In this document: positions 11,450-14,346 of the stretch, piece after piece
How positions within the stretch are numbered: the stretch's first letter is position 1
How the letters are laid out: each line of letters opens with the position of its first letter
Source: an uncultured Bacteroidia bacterium
Lineage (GTDB): Bacteria; Bacteroidota; Bacteroidia; Bacteroidales; UBA932
Length of the DNA stretch: 14,346 nt
NCBI GenBank assembly: GCA_902767465.1
Contig: CACXHM010000088.1
Span: 1 to 14,346 of the forward strand
Direction of reading: 5' to 3'
The notes under the pieces: generated by a model
The model's database searches: none
What the model saw: the letters and a program-made list of their open reading frames with translations, nothing else
What the model was told of the DNA's origin: nothing
Program-made: the position numbers and the translations under genes

Positions 11450-13936
11450 ATGAAAAAAATTTTACTGTTAGCGTCTCTGGTTCTTCCTCTGTTTATGGCG
11501 GACGGATGCAAAAAAGAAAAGGCAGAAGTTCACGTTAAAAGCATAATTGTCGAACCTTCGGAACTTGAACTCACAGTTGGTGAAAACCAAATTCTTACCG
11601 TAACGGTGCTTCCCAAGAACGCTTCCGACAAAACCGTCGTCTGGAGCAGCAGCGACAGCCAGGTGGCAAAAGTAGAGCAGGACGGTACCGTCACCGCCCG
11701 GATGGCCGGGGCGGCCGTCATCAAAGCCACGTCCAGAGACGGCGGCATTGTGGGCAGTTGCTCGCTTACCGTAAAGGAGCCCTACCGCCCTGTGGTTTCC
11801 ATCTCCCTCGACAAGGGAACCCTGCCCCTGAAGGTGGGAGGGAACTTCACACTGACAGCCACCACGGACCCTGAGAATGCGACAGACCCGTCGGTCACCT
11901 GGGCATCCGACAATACCGACGTTGCAATGGTGGACGCAAAGGGCAAGGTTGTGGGCGTTGCACCCGGAACCACGAAAGTGACGGCCACAAGCGTGGATAA
12001 CCCCAAGGCGACAGCCGTTTGCAATGTGGAAGTTACCTCCGATATCGTTTCTGTTACCGGCATCAGCATCGACAGGACAGAAGGCACCGTCGAGGTTGGA
12101 AAGACCCTTCAGATCACGGCGACGGTTTCCCCTGCGAACGCTACCGACCAGCGCGTGCGCTGGACTTCGTCGGATGAAAAGGTAGCCACTGTAGGAAACG
12201 CCGGACTTGTTACCGGAGTGGCTCCAGGCACGGCTGAGATTACCGCATCCACCCAGGATGGAGGATTCTCCCAAAAATGCATCATCACCGTGATCCATAA
12301 CAAGGTGACGGCAATCGAGATAGAAAATGCGTCAGCCTCCCCGATAAAAGTGGAATACGGATCCTCGCTCACATTGAAGGCCATCATTACCCCTCCAGAC
12401 GCTTCCAACAAGGCACTGGTGTGGGAATCAAGCAACACTTACATTGCCTCCGTGGCAAGCACTGATGCCGCCGCCCTTAGTGCAACAATAAGTTTCTCCG
12501 GCAGCAAGACAGGGGATGTAACTATTGACGTATCCAGCAGTCAGACTCCTGAAACATCTGCAAGTCAGGCATTTACCGTTTGGGCCAACCCGACGGCCAT
12601 CTCTCTGCCCGCCACTGCAATGACGGATATCGGGGGAACGGTCTCTCCCTCTGTCACCTTCACCCCTTCTTACGCCAGCGAGACCGGCCTTACATGGGGT
12701 TCCTCCAACACAAAGGTTGCTACGGTGGACGCCGAAGGGAAGGTTACCGGTGTTGCGCAGGGAACCGCCACCATCACGGCCAAGAGCACGGCAGTGAATG
12801 GACTGCAGGCAAGCTGCAAAGTAACGGTCCTGGGCGACAACAAGGTAAGCGTGAACGGCGCTGCTGCGGTTACCTATGCCACTGGAGCGCTCGCTTCGGT
12901 GCTTTCCGCAGCCGGAACTGTCACGTCCCTTTCCTGGGAAAGTGGCCTTATCGCCGGCGATGACATAAATGCCATATCGGAACATCGGAGTACAATCGAA
13001 TCTTTAGATCTCGCCAATGTGGCATTCAAGGTCGGCGATACATACAAAAACACAAGTCAGGAGTGTACAATCGCAGAAAACGCTCTGCCGGATTATTTCT
13101 GCTATGGTTTCTCCAGCCTGAAGACCATTATCCTGCCGCATGTGGGGACAATCGGCAGGAGCGCATTCAATCAGTGCCGCCAGCTGTCTACTGTTACGGT
13201 GCAGAGCGAAGTTAAGAAAGTGATGGGATATGCTTTCATGTACTGCAACTCCCTCTCATCTCTGGACCTCTCCAACATCACGGAAATCAACGGTCCATAC
13301 ACCTTCAACACAATGGGCCTCGAAGGCGTCGTCGATCTTTCATCTCTGGAAATAATCTCCGGTGACAGCGTCTTCGGGTACAGCAAGAAAATCACCAAGA
13401 TCGTATTCGGCAAAAACCTCAAGTCGGTAGGATTCAACACATTCTCGGAATGCACTGCCCTCACCTCCATAGAGATTCCGGCAGAAAACCCGTACCTCTC
13501 CTTCCAGAGCGGAGCCATAATAGACAAGGACGGTCTGAAACTGCACTGCAGCACCCCGGCTCTGATTACAGGCACCTATACCGTTCCTCTTGTCAAAATC
13601 ATAGCGCAACATGCTTTTGACGGAGTCCCCGCAACGGCGTTCGTCATTCCGGAAGGCATTGAAACCCTTGAAGGCAGATACAACTTCGGTCACATCAAGG
13701 CAACGGAAATCACCCTTCCTTCCACCGTCAAATCGGTCGGAGCATACGCTTTCGCGTACTCAAACAATCTGAAGTCCATTACGGTGAAGGCGGTGACTCC
13801 GCCTGCATGCGGTAAAAGCATCTTCACGAATTGTGGTGCCATGGAGTCCGTTTTTGTTCCTGCAGAATCTGTGGACGCATACAAAAAGGCTGATGGCTGG
13901 AAAGATTATGCATCAATGATAAAAGCTATACAATAA
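11450..13936 (+). CDS. Surface lipoprotein with five BIG2-like domains and BspA-type leucine-rich repeats
   Basis: An 828-residue predicted lipoprotein. The signal peptide ends at ADGC with Cys20 lipidated, followed by KKEK. Five Ig-like (BIG2) domains follow at about 30-108, 113-196, 200-282, 285-378 and 380-461. Their repeated signatures are VTVLPKNASDKTVVWSSSD, ATTDPENATDPSVTWASD and ATVSPANATDQRVRWTSSD, and VTGVAPGTAEITA-like ends. Domain 4 is the most diverged. The C-terminal part (about 510-828) has BspA-type leucine-rich repeats (LRR_5), for example SLKTIILPHVGTIGRSAFNQC and SLSSLDLSNITEI. Such proteins form rods on the outer surface and bind ligands or other cells in known examples; the ligand here is unknown. 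The promoter appears activator-dependent and the regulator gene is divergent. The stop codon shares one base with the next start (TAATG). Confidence 0.9.
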   Translation: MKKILLLASLVLPLFMADGCKKEKAEVHVKSIIVEPSELELTVGENQILTVTVLPKNASDKTVVWSSSDSQVAKVEQDGTVTARMAGAAVIKATSRDGGIVGSCSLTVKEPYRPVVSISLDKGTLPLKVGGNFTLTATTDPENATDPSVTWASDNTDVAMVDAKGKVVGVAPGTTKVTATSVDNPKATAVCNVEVTSDIVSVTGISIDRTEGTVEVGKTLQITATVSPANATDQRVRWTSSDEKVATVGNAGLVTGVAPGTAEITASTQDGGFSQKCIITVIHNKVTAIEIENASASPIKVEYGSSLTLKAIITPPDASNKALVWESSNTYIASVASTDAAALSATISFSGSKTGDVTIDVSSSQTPETSASQAFTVWANPTAISLPATAMTDIGGTVSPSVTFTPSYASETGLTWGSSNTKVATVDAEGKVTGVAQGTATITAKSTAVNGLQASCKVTVLGDNKVSVNGAAAVTYATGALASVLSAAGTVTSLSWESGLIAGDDINAISEHRSTIESLDLANVAFKVGDTYKNTSQECTIAENALPDYFCYGFSSLKTIILPHVGTIGRSAFNQCRQLSTVTVQSEVKKVMGYAFMYCNSLSSLDLSNITEINGPYTFNTMGLEGVVDLSSLEIISGDSVFGYSKKITKIVFGKNLKSVGFNTFSECTALTSIEIPAENPYLSFQSGAIIDKDGLKLHCSTPALITGTYTVPLVKIIAQHAFDGVPATAFVIPEGIETLEGRYNFGHIKATEITLPSTVKSVGAYAFAYSNNLKSITVKAVTPPACGKSIFTNCGAMESVFVPAESVDAYKKADGWKDYASMIKAIQ

Positions 13937-14346
13937 TGAAAAAACTATTGGTTTTGACTGCAGTTGTCTGCATGCTGCTGCCCATGTCCTGCAAGAAGGA
14001 CAACAGTAATAAAAAAACAGAAAGCAATAAGTACAACGGACACGAATTTGTCGATTTGGGATTGAGTGTCAAGTGGGCAACCTGCAACCTGGGTGCCGAG
14101 ACACCGGAAGAGTTCGGCGATTACTATGCCTGGGGAGAGACGGAGCCCTATTACAATGGGGACTCACGCGCCAAGGAAGCCGATTGGAAGGCAGGCAAGG
14201 AAGCGGGCTACATGTGGAATTCTTACAAGTGGAGTGACAACTCCGGAGTAGAATTCTCAAAATATGTTTCAAACAGCGATAACGACAATATCGTGCTGGA
14301 AGAGAGCGATGACGCCGCACGGGCAGCCTTGGGCAGTCACTGGCGC
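13936..14346 (+). CDS. FISUMP-domain lipoprotein, C-terminus cut by window edge
   Basis: The first 137 residues of a predicted lipoprotein. The signal peptide ends LLPMSC, with Cys19 lipidated, then KKDNSN. After a short polar linker, residues 33-70 (KYNGHEFVDLGLSVKW, then ATCNLGAETPEEFGDYYAWG) match the start of the Fibrobacter succinogenes major paralogous (FISUMP) domain, widespread in Bacteroidetes surface lipoproteins. The biochemical role of this domain is not established. The ATG overlaps the preceding stop by one base, so the two lipoproteins are very likely cotranslated and may act together at the cell surface. The frame is open to the window end. Confidence 0.85.
   Translation, partial: MKKLLVLTAVVCMLLPMSCKKDNSNKKTESNKYNGHEFVDLGLSVKWATCNLGAETPEEFGDYYAWGETEPYYNGDSRAKEADWKAGKEAGYMWNSYKWSDNSGVEFSKYVSNSDNDNIVLEESDDAARAALGSHWR

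Noticed and set aside
11468..12298. 276-residue minus-strand open frame
   Set aside because: Antisense to the BIG2 domains; low-complexity composition without domain features.

Overview
The window reads as a chromosomal segment from a member of the Bacteroidota, most likely order Bacteroidales. Seven promoter cores fit or nearly fit the Bacteroidetes sigma-factor -7 consensus TAnnTTTG, and start codons lack clear Shine-Dalgarno sequences. The gene set also fits: an S46 dipeptidyl-peptidase, an EF-G2-type paralogue, a Mrp protein without the CxxC motif, a TPR-AraC membrane regulator, and BIG2/LRR and FISUMP lipoproteins. Genus cannot be fixed from the sequence alone.

Layout. (1) 1-1676, minus strand: EF-G paralogue with a degenerate GTPase site, cut off by the window edge. 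A 67-residue unknown protein precedes it, and a near-ideal promoter sits in that gene's 3' end. (2) 1920-2117: divergent intergenic region with an 8+8 inverted repeat bracketing the -7 box of an XRE-type regulator gene (2118-2516), followed closely by rnhB (2530-3150). (3) 3161-4155: an island between rnhB and the S46 peptidase. It holds an AT-rich orphan lipoprotein gene on the minus strand, a 39-43 bp decayed copy of an internal piece of rnhB, and a 52-53 bp-period array of four hairpin units plus a stump. (4) 4156-9676: a co-directional run of S46 peptidase, mrp, aspS and a CBM9-like protein, with ATGA and 8-bp overlaps at two junctions and an 82-bp gap before aspS. (5) 9634-11274, minus strand: a transmembrane TPR-AraC regulator whose 3' end overlaps the CBM9 gene tail to tail by 43 bp. 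(6) 11450-14346: two lipoprotein genes (BIG2 plus leucine-rich repeats, then FISUMP) transcribed divergently from the regulator and overlapping by one base.

How it may work together. Regions 5 and 6 look like a self-contained sensory and surface module. A periplasmic TPR sensor is joined through one membrane helix to a cytoplasmic AraC domain. The divergent lipoprotein promoter has a good -7 box and no -33 box, and a tandem 17-bp repeat with 21-bp spacing ends exactly where the -33 box should be. This fits an activator-dependent promoter, but regulator and site are linked only by position. The other genes are mostly housekeeping: translation factor, RNase HII, Fe-S carrier/ATPase, AspRS and periplasmic dipeptide release. 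The least explained DNA is the repeat array and rnhB relic at 3840-4102.
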